A stretch of DNA of 63,571 nucleotides from an uncultured Prevotellaceae bacterium (GCA_902784565.1 CACZVE010000014.1:1-63571), one strand, 5' to 3'. Shown: positions 41,334 to 50,602, counted from the stretch's first letter. The notes: a model not told the origin generated them from the letters alone. Numbers and translations are program-made.

Positions 41334-42922
41334 AATACGTGGCATGGTTGTGGCAAAACACGCGGGGCATCCGCTGGAACATGGTGGTGCGCATCGTGAC
41401 GGGCATCATACAGGTGGCGCTCGGGCTGCTGATGGTCTGGCTCAGTAGGCTGTTCATCGACGAAACCATCCGCACGGGCGAGGCCGACGAGGTGCTCAGG
41501 ATGGTCTGTTGGCTGGTGCTGACCGTGGTGGGCGGTGTACTGTTGCGACAACTGAATTTCTACATGACCACAATGGCGGGCATCCGACAGACGAACATGC
41601 TCCGACTGCGTATTTTCAGTAGTCTGTTCCGCCGACAACTCTTCACCGAACAGGAACTGCACTCGGGCGATGTGACTTCCCGACTGGCGAAGGACATCGA
41701 GACCGTGAGCGGCATCGTGAACGACACGCTGCCGCAGATGGTCATCACCACGATACAACTCTTCGGTGCCTTTCTCCTCATGCGGTGGCTCGACGCGCGA
41801 CTGGCGTGGGCACTGCTGTTGCTGACACCGATGGCCGTCATCTTCGGCAAACTCGTGGCGCGCCGACTGCGTCAGATGACACACGACATCCGACAGGACG
41901 AGAGTCGTATACAGATGCAGATACAGGAGGGCATGGAGCACAACGCCGTGTTGCGCTCACTGGGCTCGGAACAGTGGGTGACGGGACGGCTCGACACCAT
42001 GCAACAGCGGTTGACGGGGAATGTACGGCGGCGCACGCGGTTTACGGTGGTGACACGACTCGCCCTCGGACTGGCCTTCGGACTGGGTTATCTGTTGGCG
42101 TTCGTCTGGGGCGGTCTGCAGTTGCGGGCAGGGGTGATCACCTTCGGTGTGATGACGTCGTTCCTGCAGTTGGTGGGCATGATCCAGAGTCCGATCCTGC
42201 AACTGTTGAATATGGTGCCGGGCGTGATCCATGCCACAGCGAGCATCGACCGCTTGGAGGAGTTGGTGGTGACGCAGGGGGACGGTTCTTTTGTGGCATC
42301 GCACGAAGTCGATGCCACAAAAGAACCGGGCATCCGCTTTGAGGATGTGTCGTTCCGGTATGCGAAGGGCGACCGGGAGATACTGAGTCATTTCACACAT
42401 ACGTTCGAGGCGGGGTCGAAGACCGCCATCATGGGTGAGACGGGCATCGGTAAGACCACGTTGTTCCGACTGATCCTCGGCTTTATCCAACCGACCAGCG
42501 GGACTGTGACCACAGGCGGGGAGTTGTGCTTTGTGCCACAGGGGAATACGTTGATGTCAGGGACCATCCGCTATAACCTGCAACTGGCAAAGCCAGAGGC
42601 TACCGACGAGGAACTGAAGGCGGTGCTGCACGTGGCCTGTGCCGACTTCGTGGATGATCTGCCGCAGGGCATCGACACCGAACTCGGTGAGCGCGGCAGC
42701 GGACTCAGTGAGGGACAGGCGCAGCGTATCGCCATCGCCCGCGGACTGTTGCGTCCGGGGAGTATCCTGTTGCTCGACGAGATCAGCAGTTCACTCGACG
42801 GTCCTACGGAGGAGGAACTCTACCGCCGACTCTTTGCCGCCTATCCGCAGAAGACGATGCTCTTCATCACCCACCGTCCTGCCGTCACCGAACAGTGCGA
42901 CGAGGTGGTGAAACTTTGTTAA
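41330..42922 (+). CDS. ABC exporter of the PqqD cassette with palindrome-encoded linker insertion
   Basis: Start ATG at 41330 overlaps the S26 stop (ATGA); an upstream frame is rejected. The 530-residue protein has an N-terminal six-helix permease (residues about 15-300) and an ATPase. The ATPase has Walker A GETGIGKTT (from residue 369), signature GLSEGQAQRIAIARG and Walker B LLLDEISSSLD. Residues about 315-333 (TQGDGSFVASHEVDATKEP) lie exactly between permease and ATPase and derive from a REP-like palindrome. It probably exports the mature product of the cassette. Confidence 0.9.
   Translation: MKYVAWLWQNTRGIRWNMVVRIVTGIIQVALGLLMVWLSRLFIDETIRTGEADEVLRMVCWLVLTVVGGVLLRQLNFYMTTMAGIRQTNMLRLRIFSSLFRRQLFTEQELHSGDVTSRLAKDIETVSGIVNDTLPQMVITTIQLFGAFLLMRWLDARLAWALLLLTPMAVIFGKLVARRLRQMTHDIRQDESRIQMQIQEGMEHNAVLRSLGSEQWVTGRLDTMQQRLTGNVRRRTRFTVVTRLALGLAFGLGYLLAFVWGGLQLRAGVITFGVMTSFLQLVGMIQSPILQLLNMVPGVIHATASIDRLEELVVTQGDGSFVASHEVDATKEPGIRFEDVSFRYAKGDREILSHFTHTFEAGSKTAIMGETGIGKTTLFRLILGFIQPTSGTVTTGGELCFVPQGNTLMSGTIRYNLQLAKPEATDEELKAVLHVACADFVDDLPQGIDTELGERGSGLSEGQAQRIAIARGLLRPGSILLLDEISSSLDGPTEEELYRRLFAAYPQKTMLFITHRPAVTEQCDEVVKLC
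42274..42328. repeat. REP-like palindromic element 4, in frame inside the ABC gene
   Basis: Perfect 19-base arms CGGTTCTTTTGTGGCATCG (42283-42301) and its complement (42310-42328) enclose CACGAAGT. The outer left flank GCAGGGGGA matches element 3. Confidence 0.95.
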
Positions 42923-42961
42923 AAACCTTTGGGGGAGATATATCTATTAGATATATTTTCG

Positions 42962-42969
42962 TACCTTTG
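42962..42969 (+). promoter_or_regulatory. -7 box of the RND efflux operon
   Basis: TACCTTTG lies 46 bases before the adaptor ATG. TATCTATTAGATATA, a near palindrome, lies just upstream (about 42941-42955) and could bind a regulator. Confidence 0.6.
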
Positions 42970-43014
42970 CACCTTGATACCGTTAGAAATAACAATAATA
43001 ACAATAGATTCAGT

Positions 43015-44187
43015 ATGAAAAAGAAGATTTTAATGTTTGCTGCTGCAACGATGTTCCTGGCATCGTGCGGTGGTGGCGGTGGTCGTCCGACATTCGGCGA
43101 CAACGAGTATCCGGTGGTGACCGTCGGTACGTCGAGTACCCAGATGCAGACCACTTATCCGGCAACCATCAAAGGTGTGCAGGACGTACAGATCTCCCCG
43201 AAGGTACAGGGATTCATCACACAGATCAACGTGAAGGAAGGTCAGTCGGTGGGTGCCGGACAGGTGCTCTTCGTGGTTGATAACGTGACCTATCAGGCCC
43301 AGGTGCGTCAGGCCCAGGCTTCGGTGAATACGGCCCAGGCCGCCTGTAATACGGCCAAACTCTCTTTTGAGAATGCCCAGAAACTGTTTGAGAACAAAGT
43401 GATCGGTGACTTCGAACTGCAGTCGGCCACCAACCAGTATGAACAGGCCAAGGCTGGTCTGTCACAGGCTGAGGCCTCGCTGGCATCGGCTAAGGAGATG
43501 CTGAGTTACTGTTATGTAAAGAGTCCCGCCGCCGGTGTCGTCGGTACGCTGCCTTTCAAGAAGGGTGCGCTGGTAAATACCGCTTCGGTGCTGACTACCG
43601 TGTCGAACAACTCGTCGATGGAGGTGTATTTCTCCCTGACGGAGAAGGATGCGCTGATGATGGCACAGGCCGAGGGTGGTCAGAAGACCGCCATGGGTGC
43701 CATGCCCAACGTGCAGTTGCAGTTGGCCGACGGTACCATCTACGCCCACGAGGGTAAGGTGACGAAGATGAGTGGTGTGATCGATCCCGCTACGGGTTCG
43801 TTACAGGTCATCGCCGTGTTCCCCAACCCCGAGCGCGTGCTGAAGAGCGGCGGTTCCGGTTCGATCATCATCCCGAAGAGTAACACCTCTGCCATCGTCA
43901 TCCCGCAGGGTTGTGTGTCGGAGATACAGAATAAGAAGTTCGTCTATACCTTAGGTAAGGACAACAAGGTGAAGTACACCGAGATCCAGGTGGATCCGCA
44001 GACCGACGGCAATAACTACATCGTGACCGATGGTCTGAAGGTGGGCGACAAGTATGTGACCAATGGTATTACCAAACTGACGGACGGTATGGAGATCGTT
44101 CCCATCACGCCGGAGAAGTATCAACAGAAGATTGACGATCAGGCCAAGGCCATGTCGGCCGGTGACATCGTCGACGCAATGAAGTAG
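43015..44187 (+). CDS. RND efflux periplasmic adaptor (membrane fusion protein)
   Basis: The 390-residue protein has a lipobox (MFLASCGGGG). A lipoyl/barrel-sandwich domain (SPKVQGFITQINVKEGQSVG) and an alpha-hairpin (residues about 100-165, QAQASVNTAQAACNTAKLSF) follow. The second lipoyl half reads YCYVKSPAAGVVGTLPFKKG and is followed by the beta-barrel. It bridges the RND pump and the outer-membrane channel encoded next. ATG at 43015 is chosen for the signal peptide. Confidence 0.95.
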   Translation: MKKKILMFAAATMFLASCGGGGGRPTFGDNEYPVVTVGTSSTQMQTTYPATIKGVQDVQISPKVQGFITQINVKEGQSVGAGQVLFVVDNVTYQAQVRQAQASVNTAQAACNTAKLSFENAQKLFENKVIGDFELQSATNQYEQAKAGLSQAEASLASAKEMLSYCYVKSPAAGVVGTLPFKKGALVNTASVLTTVSNNSSMEVYFSLTEKDALMMAQAEGGQKTAMGAMPNVQLQLADGTIYAHEGKVTKMSGVIDPATGSLQVIAVFPNPERVLKSGGSGSIIIPKSNTSAIVIPQGCVSEIQNKKFVYTLGKDNKVKYTEIQVDPQTDGNNYIVTDGLKVGDKYVTNGITKLTDGMEIVPITPEKYQQKIDDQAKAMSAGDIVDAMK

Positions 44188-44193
44188 TAGACT

Positions 44194-47100
44194 ATGACAT
44201 TTACAACATTTATCAAACGCCCGGTGCTGTCGACGGTGATCTCCATCGTCATCGTGCTGCTGGGTTTCATCGGACTGGTATCGCTGCCTATTGAGCAGTA
44301 TCCAGATATTGCACCGCCTACTGTGGCTGTGTTCACCAGTTATCCTGGTGCCGACGCAGAGACGGTGAAGAACTCCGTCATCGTGCCGTTGGAGGAGAGT
44401 ATCAACGGTGTGGAAGGTATGGACTACCTGAGTTCAACGGCTTCCTCTGGTTCGGCACAGATCAGTGTGCTGTTCCGTCAGGGTATGAATGCCGATATGT
44501 GTGCCGTGAACGTACAGAACCGTGTACAACAGGCACTGGCGCTGTTGCCCGCCGAGGTGACGCGTATCGGTGTGACCGTCATGAAGCGTCAGACCTCACA
44601 GGTGATGATGTTCACCCTGACCTCTGAGGACGGCCGTTACGACGACCAGTTCCTGACGAACTACAGTAACATCAATATCATTCCTGCCATCAAACGTATC
44701 CAGGGTGTGGGTGACGTGCAGAGTCCGGGTCTGAAGACCTACTCTATGCGTATCTGGCTGAAGCCCGATGTGATGAAGCAGTACAGTCTGATGCCTGCTG
44801 ACATCAGCAATGTGCTGGCCGAGCAGAACATCGAGGCCGCACCGGGTAAGTTCGGTGAGGATGCCAACGTGGCCTACGAATACTCCCTGCGTTATACTGG
44901 TCGTCTGAAGACACCGGAGGAGTTCGGCAACATCATCATCCAGAGCAACGCCGACGGTACGACGCTGAAACTGAAGGATGTGGCGAAGATCGAACTCGGC
45001 GGTCAGCAGTACAGCGTTTCGATGAGAAACAACAACCTGCCCTCAGTGATGGGTATGGTACAGCAGATTGCCGGCTCGAACGCCAACGAGATTGCCAAAC
45101 AGGTGAAAGCCGAGTTGGAGGAACAGGCCAAACTGTTCCCCCCGGGCATGAAGTATAAGATCAACTACGACGTGACCGAGTTCCTGTATGCCTCTATCGA
45201 GGAGGTGGTGTTCACGCTGTTCTTCACGTTGATCCTCGTGTTCATCGTGATCTACGTGTTCCTGCAGGACTGGCGCTCGACGCTCATCCCGTTGATCGCC
45301 GTACCGGTATCACTGATCGGTACCTTCTTCTTCCTCAGTGTGATGGGCTTCTCCATCAACCTGCTGACGCTCTCCGCCTTGCTGTTGGCCATCGCCATCG
45401 TGGTGGATGATGCCATTGTGGTGGTGGAGGCCGTACACGCAAAACTGGACCAGGGGTATAAATCATCGTTGACGGCCTCGATTGATGCCATGAACGAGAT
45501 TTCGGGTGCCATCATCTCCATCACCCTCGTGATGGCGTCGGTGTTCATTCCCGTGTCGTTCATCGGTGGTACGACGGGTACGTTCTACCGTGAGTTCGGT
45601 GTGACGATGGCTGTCAGCATCTTTATCTCGGCCATGAACGCCCTGACGCTGTCGCCGGCCCTCTGTGCCATCTTCCTGAAACCGCACGACGAGAACGGTC
45701 ACGAGAAGAAGATGTCGGTCATCGACCGTTTCCATACTTCGTTTAATACGGCCTACGACAAGATCTTGGGCAAATACAAGAACCGTGTGGAGAAACTGGT
45801 GCGTAAGCCATTGGCCATCGCCATCGCCGTCATTATCGGTATCGCCGTGTTGGTGACGACACTCTTCACCACCAAGACAGGTCTGGTGCCTTCGGAGGAT
45901 ACAGGTACACTCTTCTGTACCATCTCCATGCCGCCTGCCACCTCTGTGGCACGCACGCGTCAGGTTATCGACGAGGTGGATAAGATTCTGGCTGCCGACC
46001 CCGCCATCCAGAGTCGTGAGCAGATCCAGGGTTATAACTTCATCGCCGGTGCCGGTTCCGACCAGGCCACGTTCATCCTGAAACTGAAACCGTTCTCGGA
46101 GCGTCAGAAAGGCTTCTTCTGGAAACTGTCGGGTCTGTGGCAGGGCGACGGTATCTACCGTTTCTTCCTCGACCCGGAGAGTGCCGAGGGTGTCATCGCC
46201 CAGATCTTCATCAAGACGGCTCACATCAAGGATGCCTCTATCCTGGCCTTCCAGCCGCCGATGATTCCGGGATTCTCGGCCAACAGCGGTGTGTCGTTGG
46301 TGATGCAGGACCGTACGGGTGGTGACCTGAACCGATTCTTCGACATCACAAAGGAGTTCATTGCTGAACTCAACAAACGTCCGGAGATACAGATGGCACA
46401 GACCTCCTACAACCCGAGTTATCCGCAGTATATGGTGCACGTGGATGTGGCGAAGTGTAAGCAGAGTAATATCTCGCCCTCGACCATCCTTACCACGTTG
46501 CAGGGTTACTACGGCGGACTCTATGCCTCGAACTTCAACGCCTACGGTAAACTCTACCGTGTGATGATCCAAGGCTCGCCCGATACCCGTATGACCAGCG
46601 AGTCATTAAATAATATATATGTACGTACGCCTGCGGGTATGGCGCCCATCCAGGAATTCTGTCGTCTGGAACGTGTCTACGGTCCGACGAACATCACCCG
46701 TTTCAACCTGTTTACGTCTATCACCGTGACGGCGACGGTGGCCAACGGCTACTCTACCGGTGAGGCTATCAAGGCGGTGGAGGAGATCGGTGCTGCCATC
46801 CTGCCAGCAGGTTACAGTTACGAATACTCCGGTCTGACGCGTGAGGAGGCCAAGGCATCGAACACCACAGGTATCATCTTCCTGTTGTGTATCGTCTTCA
46901 TCTACCTCATCCTATCGGCACAGTACGAGTCGTACATCCTGCCGTTGTGCGTCATCCTCTCCGTGCCCTTCGGACTGGCCGGCTGTTTTCTCTTCACGAT
47001 GATCTTCGGCCATTCCAATGATATCTATATGCAGATCTCACTGATCATGCTGATCGGTCTGTTGGCGAAGAACGCCATCCTGATTGTGCAGTTCGCCCTG

Positions 47101-47454
47101 GAGCGCCGTCAAACGGGTATGGCCATCTCGTGGTCGGCCGTCCTTGGTGCTGCCGCCCGTCTGCGCCCGATCCTGATGACCTCACTGGCTATGGTTATCG
47201 GTCTGTTGCCGATGATGTTCGCCAGTGGTGTCGGTAAGAACGGTAACCAGACACTGGGTGCGGCTGCAGTGGGTGGTATGCTCGTCGGTACGCTGTTGCA
47301 GATCTTCGTGGTGCCGACACTCTTCGTGATTTTCCAGTCGCTGCAGGAGAAGATCAGTCCGCTGAAGTTCGAGGACGAGGAGAATCCTGAGGTCGCCGCC
47401 GAACTGGCACAGTATGCACATTCTAAACCAGAAGACTATGAATTGGAGAAATGA
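44194..47454 (+). CDS. RND efflux pump (AcrB/HAE-1 type)
   Basis: The 1086-residue inner-membrane pump has twelve helices and two large periplasmic loops. It begins TFIKRPVLSTVISIVIVLLG. Helix four carries the proton-relay acids in AIAIVVDDAIVVVEAVHAKL. Later SAQYESYILPLCVILSVPFG and GLLAKNAILIVQFALERR are signature. It works with the adaptor and the TolC-like channel. The specificity (drugs, bile salts) cannot be read from sequence. Confidence 0.97.
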   Translation: MTFTTFIKRPVLSTVISIVIVLLGFIGLVSLPIEQYPDIAPPTVAVFTSYPGADAETVKNSVIVPLEESINGVEGMDYLSSTASSGSAQISVLFRQGMNADMCAVNVQNRVQQALALLPAEVTRIGVTVMKRQTSQVMMFTLTSEDGRYDDQFLTNYSNINIIPAIKRIQGVGDVQSPGLKTYSMRIWLKPDVMKQYSLMPADISNVLAEQNIEAAPGKFGEDANVAYEYSLRYTGRLKTPEEFGNIIIQSNADGTTLKLKDVAKIELGGQQYSVSMRNNNLPSVMGMVQQIAGSNANEIAKQVKAELEEQAKLFPPGMKYKINYDVTEFLYASIEEVVFTLFFTLILVFIVIYVFLQDWRSTLIPLIAVPVSLIGTFFFLSVMGFSINLLTLSALLLAIAIVVDDAIVVVEAVHAKLDQGYKSSLTASIDAMNEISGAIISITLVMASVFIPVSFIGGTTGTFYREFGVTMAVSIFISAMNALTLSPALCAIFLKPHDENGHEKKMSVIDRFHTSFNTAYDKILGKYKNRVEKLVRKPLAIAIAVIIGIAVLVTTLFTTKTGLVPSEDTGTLFCTISMPPATSVARTRQVIDEVDKILAADPAIQSREQIQGYNFIAGAGSDQATFILKLKPFSERQKGFFWKLSGLWQGDGIYRFFLDPESAEGVIAQIFIKTAHIKDASILAFQPPMIPGFSANSGVSLVMQDRTGGDLNRFFDITKEFIAELNKRPEIQMAQTSYNPSYPQYMVHVDVAKCKQSNISPSTILTTLQGYYGGLYASNFNAYGKLYRVMIQGSPDTRMTSESLNNIYVRTPAGMAPIQEFCRLERVYGPTNITRFNLFTSITVTATVANGYSTGEAIKAVEEIGAAILPAGYSYEYSGLTREEAKASNTTGIIFLLCIVFIYLILSAQYESYILPLCVILSVPFGLAGCFLFTMIFGHSNDIYMQISLIMLIGLLAKNAILIVQFALERRQTGMAISWSAVLGAAARLRPILMTSLAMVIGLLPMMFASGVGKNGNQTLGAAAVGGMLVGTLLQIFVVPTLFVIFQSLQEKISPLKFEDEENPEVAAELAQYAHSKPEDYELEK

Positions 47455-47455
47455 T

Positions 47456-48835
47456 ATGAAAAAGATGTTGATGACGATGTCCGCAGCCGTCCTGCTGTCG
47501 GGGTGCGGACTCTATAATAAGTACGAGCGTCCGGAGGTGCAGGCCGACGGCATTGTGCGCGACCCCGTGTCGCTCACCGATACGCTCGCAGTCAGTGACA
47601 CGGAATCGTTCGGTAATATGCCTTGGCGCAGTGTCTTCACCGACCCGCAGTTGCAGGCACTCATCCAACAGGGTCTCGACAACAATCCGGACCTGTTGAA
47701 TGCCGCCCTGAACGTGCAGATGGTCAACGAGGCGCTGAAGATCGCAAAACTTGCCTTCCTGCCGTCAGTAGCCCTCAGTCCGCAGGGTACCCTGTCATCG
47801 TTTGATGGCGCCACACCCACGAAGGCTTACTCACTGCCTGTCAGTGCATCGTGGAATGTTGATCTCTTCGGTAACCTGCTCAGCGTGAAGCGCTCGGCAC
47901 AGATGCAACTCATTGCCACCAAGGACTATCAGACGGTGGTGAAGACCAATGTCATCTCTGCCATCGCCAACCTCTATTACACGTTGCTGATGCTCGACCG
48001 TCAGGTGGAGATTGTCACCGACATGGAGCAGTTGACGAAAGAGACCTGGGAGAAGATGCAGTTCATGCATGAGAACCGTATCGGCTACCGTTCTACTGCT
48101 GTGCAGAGTGCAGAGGCTGCTTACTATCAGGTACAGGGCCAGAAGGTCGATCTGTTGCGTCAGACCCGTGAGATGGAGAACTCCCTCTCGCTGTTGCTCG
48201 GACAACCTGGTCAGACCATCCAGCGCGGTTCCTTCGACAGTCAGAGTCTGCCGACAGACTTGTCTACCGGTGTGGGTATCCAGATGTTGAACAACCGTGC
48301 CGACGTGCATTCCTATGAGATGGCACTCGCCCAGTGCTTCTACGATGTGGAGACCGCCCGTAGCCGTTTCTATCCGAGCATTACCATCACGGGAACGGCT
48401 GCCTTCACCAACAACAATGGAATGGTGAATCCCGGCAAGTTGCTCCTCTCGGCAGTGGGTAGTCTGGTGCAGCCCATCTTCCAACACGGACAGATCGTGG
48501 CTGGACTGAAGGTGGCTCAGGCCAAGTACGAGCAGGCCTTCAACAACTGGCAGAACGCCATCTACAAGGCTGGCAACGAGGTGTCGAATGCCCTCGTGTC
48601 GTACAACTCATACGCTGAGAAGGCCGAACTCGACGGTAAGCGCGTCAGTGTACTGAAGCAGAACGTGGAGGATACGAGGAAGTTGATGGAGTCATCCAGC
48701 AACACCACCTACCTTGAGGTTATCTCCGCCCAGAGCAGTCTGCTCAACGCCGAGATTAACGAGGTGCAGGATCAGTTCAATAAGATGCAGTCAGTCGTTA
48801 ACTTGTACCAAGCCCTTGGCGGCGGTGCGAAGTAG
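47456..48835 (+). CDS. Outer-membrane efflux channel (TolC/OprM family)
   Basis: The 459-residue lipoprotein (MKKMLMTMSAAVLLSGCGLY, lipobox SGC) has two outer-membrane factor repeats. It has the early YERPEV motif, NNPDLLNAALNVQMVNEALK, and the late GLKVAQAKYEQAFNNWQNAI and SVLKQNVEDTRKLM helices. ATG at 47456 lies just after the pump stop and gives a proper signal peptide. The 3' end abuts an AGTGAAA-type repeat. Confidence 0.95.
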   Translation: MKKMLMTMSAAVLLSGCGLYNKYERPEVQADGIVRDPVSLTDTLAVSDTESFGNMPWRSVFTDPQLQALIQQGLDNNPDLLNAALNVQMVNEALKIAKLAFLPSVALSPQGTLSSFDGATPTKAYSLPVSASWNVDLFGNLLSVKRSAQMQLIATKDYQTVVKTNVISAIANLYYTLLMLDRQVEIVTDMEQLTKETWEKMQFMHENRIGYRSTAVQSAEAAYYQVQGQKVDLLRQTREMENSLSLLLGQPGQTIQRGSFDSQSLPTDLSTGVGIQMLNNRADVHSYEMALAQCFYDVETARSRFYPSITITGTAAFTNNNGMVNPGKLLLSAVGSLVQPIFQHGQIVAGLKVAQAKYEQAFNNWQNAIYKAGNEVSNALVSYNSYAEKAELDGKRVSVLKQNVEDTRKLMESSSNTTYLEVISAQSSLLNAEINEVQDQFNKMQSVVNLYQALGGGAK

Positions 48836-48868
48836 AAGTGAAAAGTGAATAGTGAAAAGTGAATAGTT
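48835..48868. repeat. 7-bp-period AGTGAAA/AGTGAAT repeat
   Basis: Alternating AGTGAAA and AGTGAAT units fill the whole gap between the efflux channel gene and the LpxA-type gene. Confidence 0.9.
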
Positions 48869-49648
48869 ATGGCAAGCGAAATATCCCCCAAGGCTGAGAT
48901 ATCGCCTAAGGCGAAGATCGGCAACAACTGTAAGATATTCCCCTTCGTATATATCGAGGACGATGTAGAGATTGGTGACAATTGTATCATCTTCCCCTTC
49001 GTCAGCATCTGTGACGGTTCGCGCATTGGCAACAACAACAAGATCCATCAGGGTTCGGTCATTGCCGCTCTGCCGCAGGACTTTAATTTCCGTGGTGAAA
49101 AGTCGTATGTGAAGATCGGTAACAACAATGTCATCCGCGAGAACGTGGTCATCAACCGTGGTACCAATCGTGATGGCGTGACGAAGATTGGCAACAACAA
49201 CTTCCTGATGGAAGGTGTCCATATCAGTCACGACACGGTGGTGGGCGACTACTGTGTGTTCGGCTATGGCGTGAAGATTGCGGGCGACTGCGAGGTTCAC
49301 AACGGCGCTATCTTCTCCAGTTCGGCCATCCAGCATGCCAACACCCGTGTGGGTCGTCTGGCACTGGTGCAGTCAGGTACGACTTTCTCGAAGGATATCC
49401 CGCCGTTCGTCATCGCCGGTGGCAAACCCCTCGAATACGGTGGTCCTAACAATACGATGATGCATGAAGCCGGCATCGACGAGAAGGTGCAGAAACACAT
49501 CGCCAATGCCTACCGTCTGCTGTTCCACGGTAAGACGAGCGTGTTCGATGTCGTCAACCAGATCAAGGAACAGGTGCCTGACGGTCCAGAGATACAGACC
49601 ATCATCCAGTTCCTCGAGAATACGAAACGAGGCATTATGTGTAAGTAA
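48869..49648 (+). CDS. LpxA-type acyl-ACP--UDP-N-acetylglucosamine O-acyltransferase (possible paralogue)
   Basis: The 259-residue protein is a left-handed beta-helix of hexapeptide repeats (residues 1-190; KIGNNCKIFPFVYI, VIRENVVINRGT). The catalytic-His region is LMEGVHISHDTVVGDYCVFG, and the C-terminus is helical (GIDEKVQKHIANAYRLLFHG). LpxA adds the 3-hydroxyacyl chain in the first lipid A step. Bacteroidales usually keep lpxA beside lpxC-fabZ. This copy lies alone behind an efflux operon, so it may be a second LpxA-like enzyme. The gene symbol is therefore left blank. Confidence 0.85.
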   Translation: MASEISPKAEISPKAKIGNNCKIFPFVYIEDDVEIGDNCIIFPFVSICDGSRIGNNNKIHQGSVIAALPQDFNFRGEKSYVKIGNNNVIRENVVINRGTNRDGVTKIGNNNFLMEGVHISHDTVVGDYCVFGYGVKIAGDCEVHNGAIFSSSAIQHANTRVGRLALVQSGTTFSKDIPPFVIAGGKPLEYGGPNNTMMHEAGIDEKVQKHIANAYRLLFHGKTSVFDVVNQIKEQVPDGPEIQTIIQFLENTKRGIMCK

Positions 49649-49652
49649 TATG

Positions 49653-49682
49653 AATCCCCGCTCAGCCGAGCGGGGATTTTTT
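49653..49682 (+). terminator. Terminator after the LpxA-type gene
   Basis: An 11-bp stem (AATCCCCGCTC / GAGCGGGGATT, loop AGCC) runs into a T tract. Confidence 0.9.
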
Positions 49683-49684
49683 GT

Positions 49685-50449
49685 CTAATAGGAAGCGGTG
49701 CAGGGGATGCCGGCGGCGATGACACGGTCGCGGATGGCATCAAGTTGTTCGTGGGTGGCTTTGAGCAGGCCCTGGGCGGGTGTCTCGCGGTCGATGGTGT
49801 AGATCATCACCTGTTGGGGGGCGATGGCCTTGACGGTCTCAAGCCAGGGAGTGACATAAGTGTCGCAGGTGTTGTCGACATCCATTCCGCGCATGAACAT
49901 GGTCTGGATGATGACATGGCCGTTGAAGGCCTTCATGCCTTCGATGATGGCGTTGACATCGTAGGGACCGTTGGGACGGTCCACCTTATTTATATATGTA
50001 GGGTCGACGGTGTCGAGTTTCAGGATGTTGTTGTCCACCCGCATCAGGGCATCGTGAACCGTCTGGCGGTGGATCATCGTGGCATTGCTCAGCACGGACA
50101 CTTTCGCCTTCGGACAGTACTGGTTGCGCAGACGGACGGTATCGTCGATAATCTCTGCAAAATGGGGATGACAGGTGGGCTCACCATTGCCCGCAAAGGT
50201 CAGCACGTCAGGCAGTTGTCCTTCGACAACCATCTGGCGGAGTCTCTCCTCGAGTTTGGTGGCAACCTCCTCCCGTGTCGGCATCGGCAGGGTGGGACGG
50301 TGGTCTTCGTTGAAACCACACTCGCAGTAGATGCAGTTAAAGGAACAGACCTTACCGTCGGACGGCAGTAGGTTGATGCCCAGTGAGATGCCCAGACGAC
50401 GGCTGTGTACGGGGCCGAAGATGGGTGATGGATAGATAATTGTACTCAT
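49685..50449 (-). CDS. Radical SAM protein
   Basis: The 254-residue protein has the [4Fe-4S] cysteine motif in CSFNCIYCECG (residues about 35-45, CxxxCxxC). Other radical-SAM barrel elements are TFAGNGEPTCHPHF (GGE-like), SVLSNATM and KLDTVDPTYINKVDRP. It belongs to the COG0731-like group whose biochemical role is mostly unknown. ATG at 50449 gives the family start STIIYPSPIFGPVHSRRLG. The minus-strand -7 box TACCTTTG (50460-50467) ends 11 bases upstream, leaving a very short leader. Confidence 0.88.
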   Translation of the reverse strand: MSTIIYPSPIFGPVHSRRLGISLGINLLPSDGKVCSFNCIYCECGFNEDHRPTLPMPTREEVATKLEERLRQMVVEGQLPDVLTFAGNGEPTCHPHFAEIIDDTVRLRNQYCPKAKVSVLSNATMIHRQTVHDALMRVDNNILKLDTVDPTYINKVDRPNGPYDVNAIIEGMKAFNGHVIIQTMFMRGMDVDNTCDTYVTPWLETVKAIAPQQVMIYTIDRETPAQGLLKATHEQLDAIRDRVIAAGIPCTASY

Positions 50450-50475
50450 AATCGGCTGCAAAGGTACAAATTTTT

Positions 50476-50527
50476 AGTGAATAGTGAATAGTGAAAAGTG
50501 AAAAGTGATACTAGAAAAGTGAAAAAT
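50476..50527. repeat. 7-bp-period AGTGAAT/AGTGAAA repeat
   Basis: About six heptamers, interrupted once by GATACTAG, lie between the divergent radical SAM and ftsX promoters. Confidence 0.88.
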
Positions 50528-50537
50528 AAGGAAAATA

Positions 50538-50569
50538 TTTGGATTTCCGATTGAATTGTTGTATCTTTG
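50538..50569 (+). promoter_or_regulatory. Promoter of the ftsX operon
   Basis: TTTG (50538-50541), a 20-base spacer and TATCTTTG (50562-50569) match the consensus closely. Confidence 0.8.
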
Positions 50570-50602
50570 CACCTCGAAATTACGTACGTGTTTAAATAAT
50601 TG

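Noticed and set aside
45463-46572. Minus-strand frame of 369 residues opposite the RND pump
   Set aside because: It is antisense to a pump with all signature motifs; Arg/His/Asp-rich composition is that of a shadow frame.
49968-49990. Short palindrome GGACCGTTGGGACGGTCC in the radical SAM gene as a further REP-like element
   Set aside because: It lacks the GGGGAC(A/G)GTTC arm and encodes a plausible conserved KVDRPNGP segment, so ordinary coding sequence is more likely.
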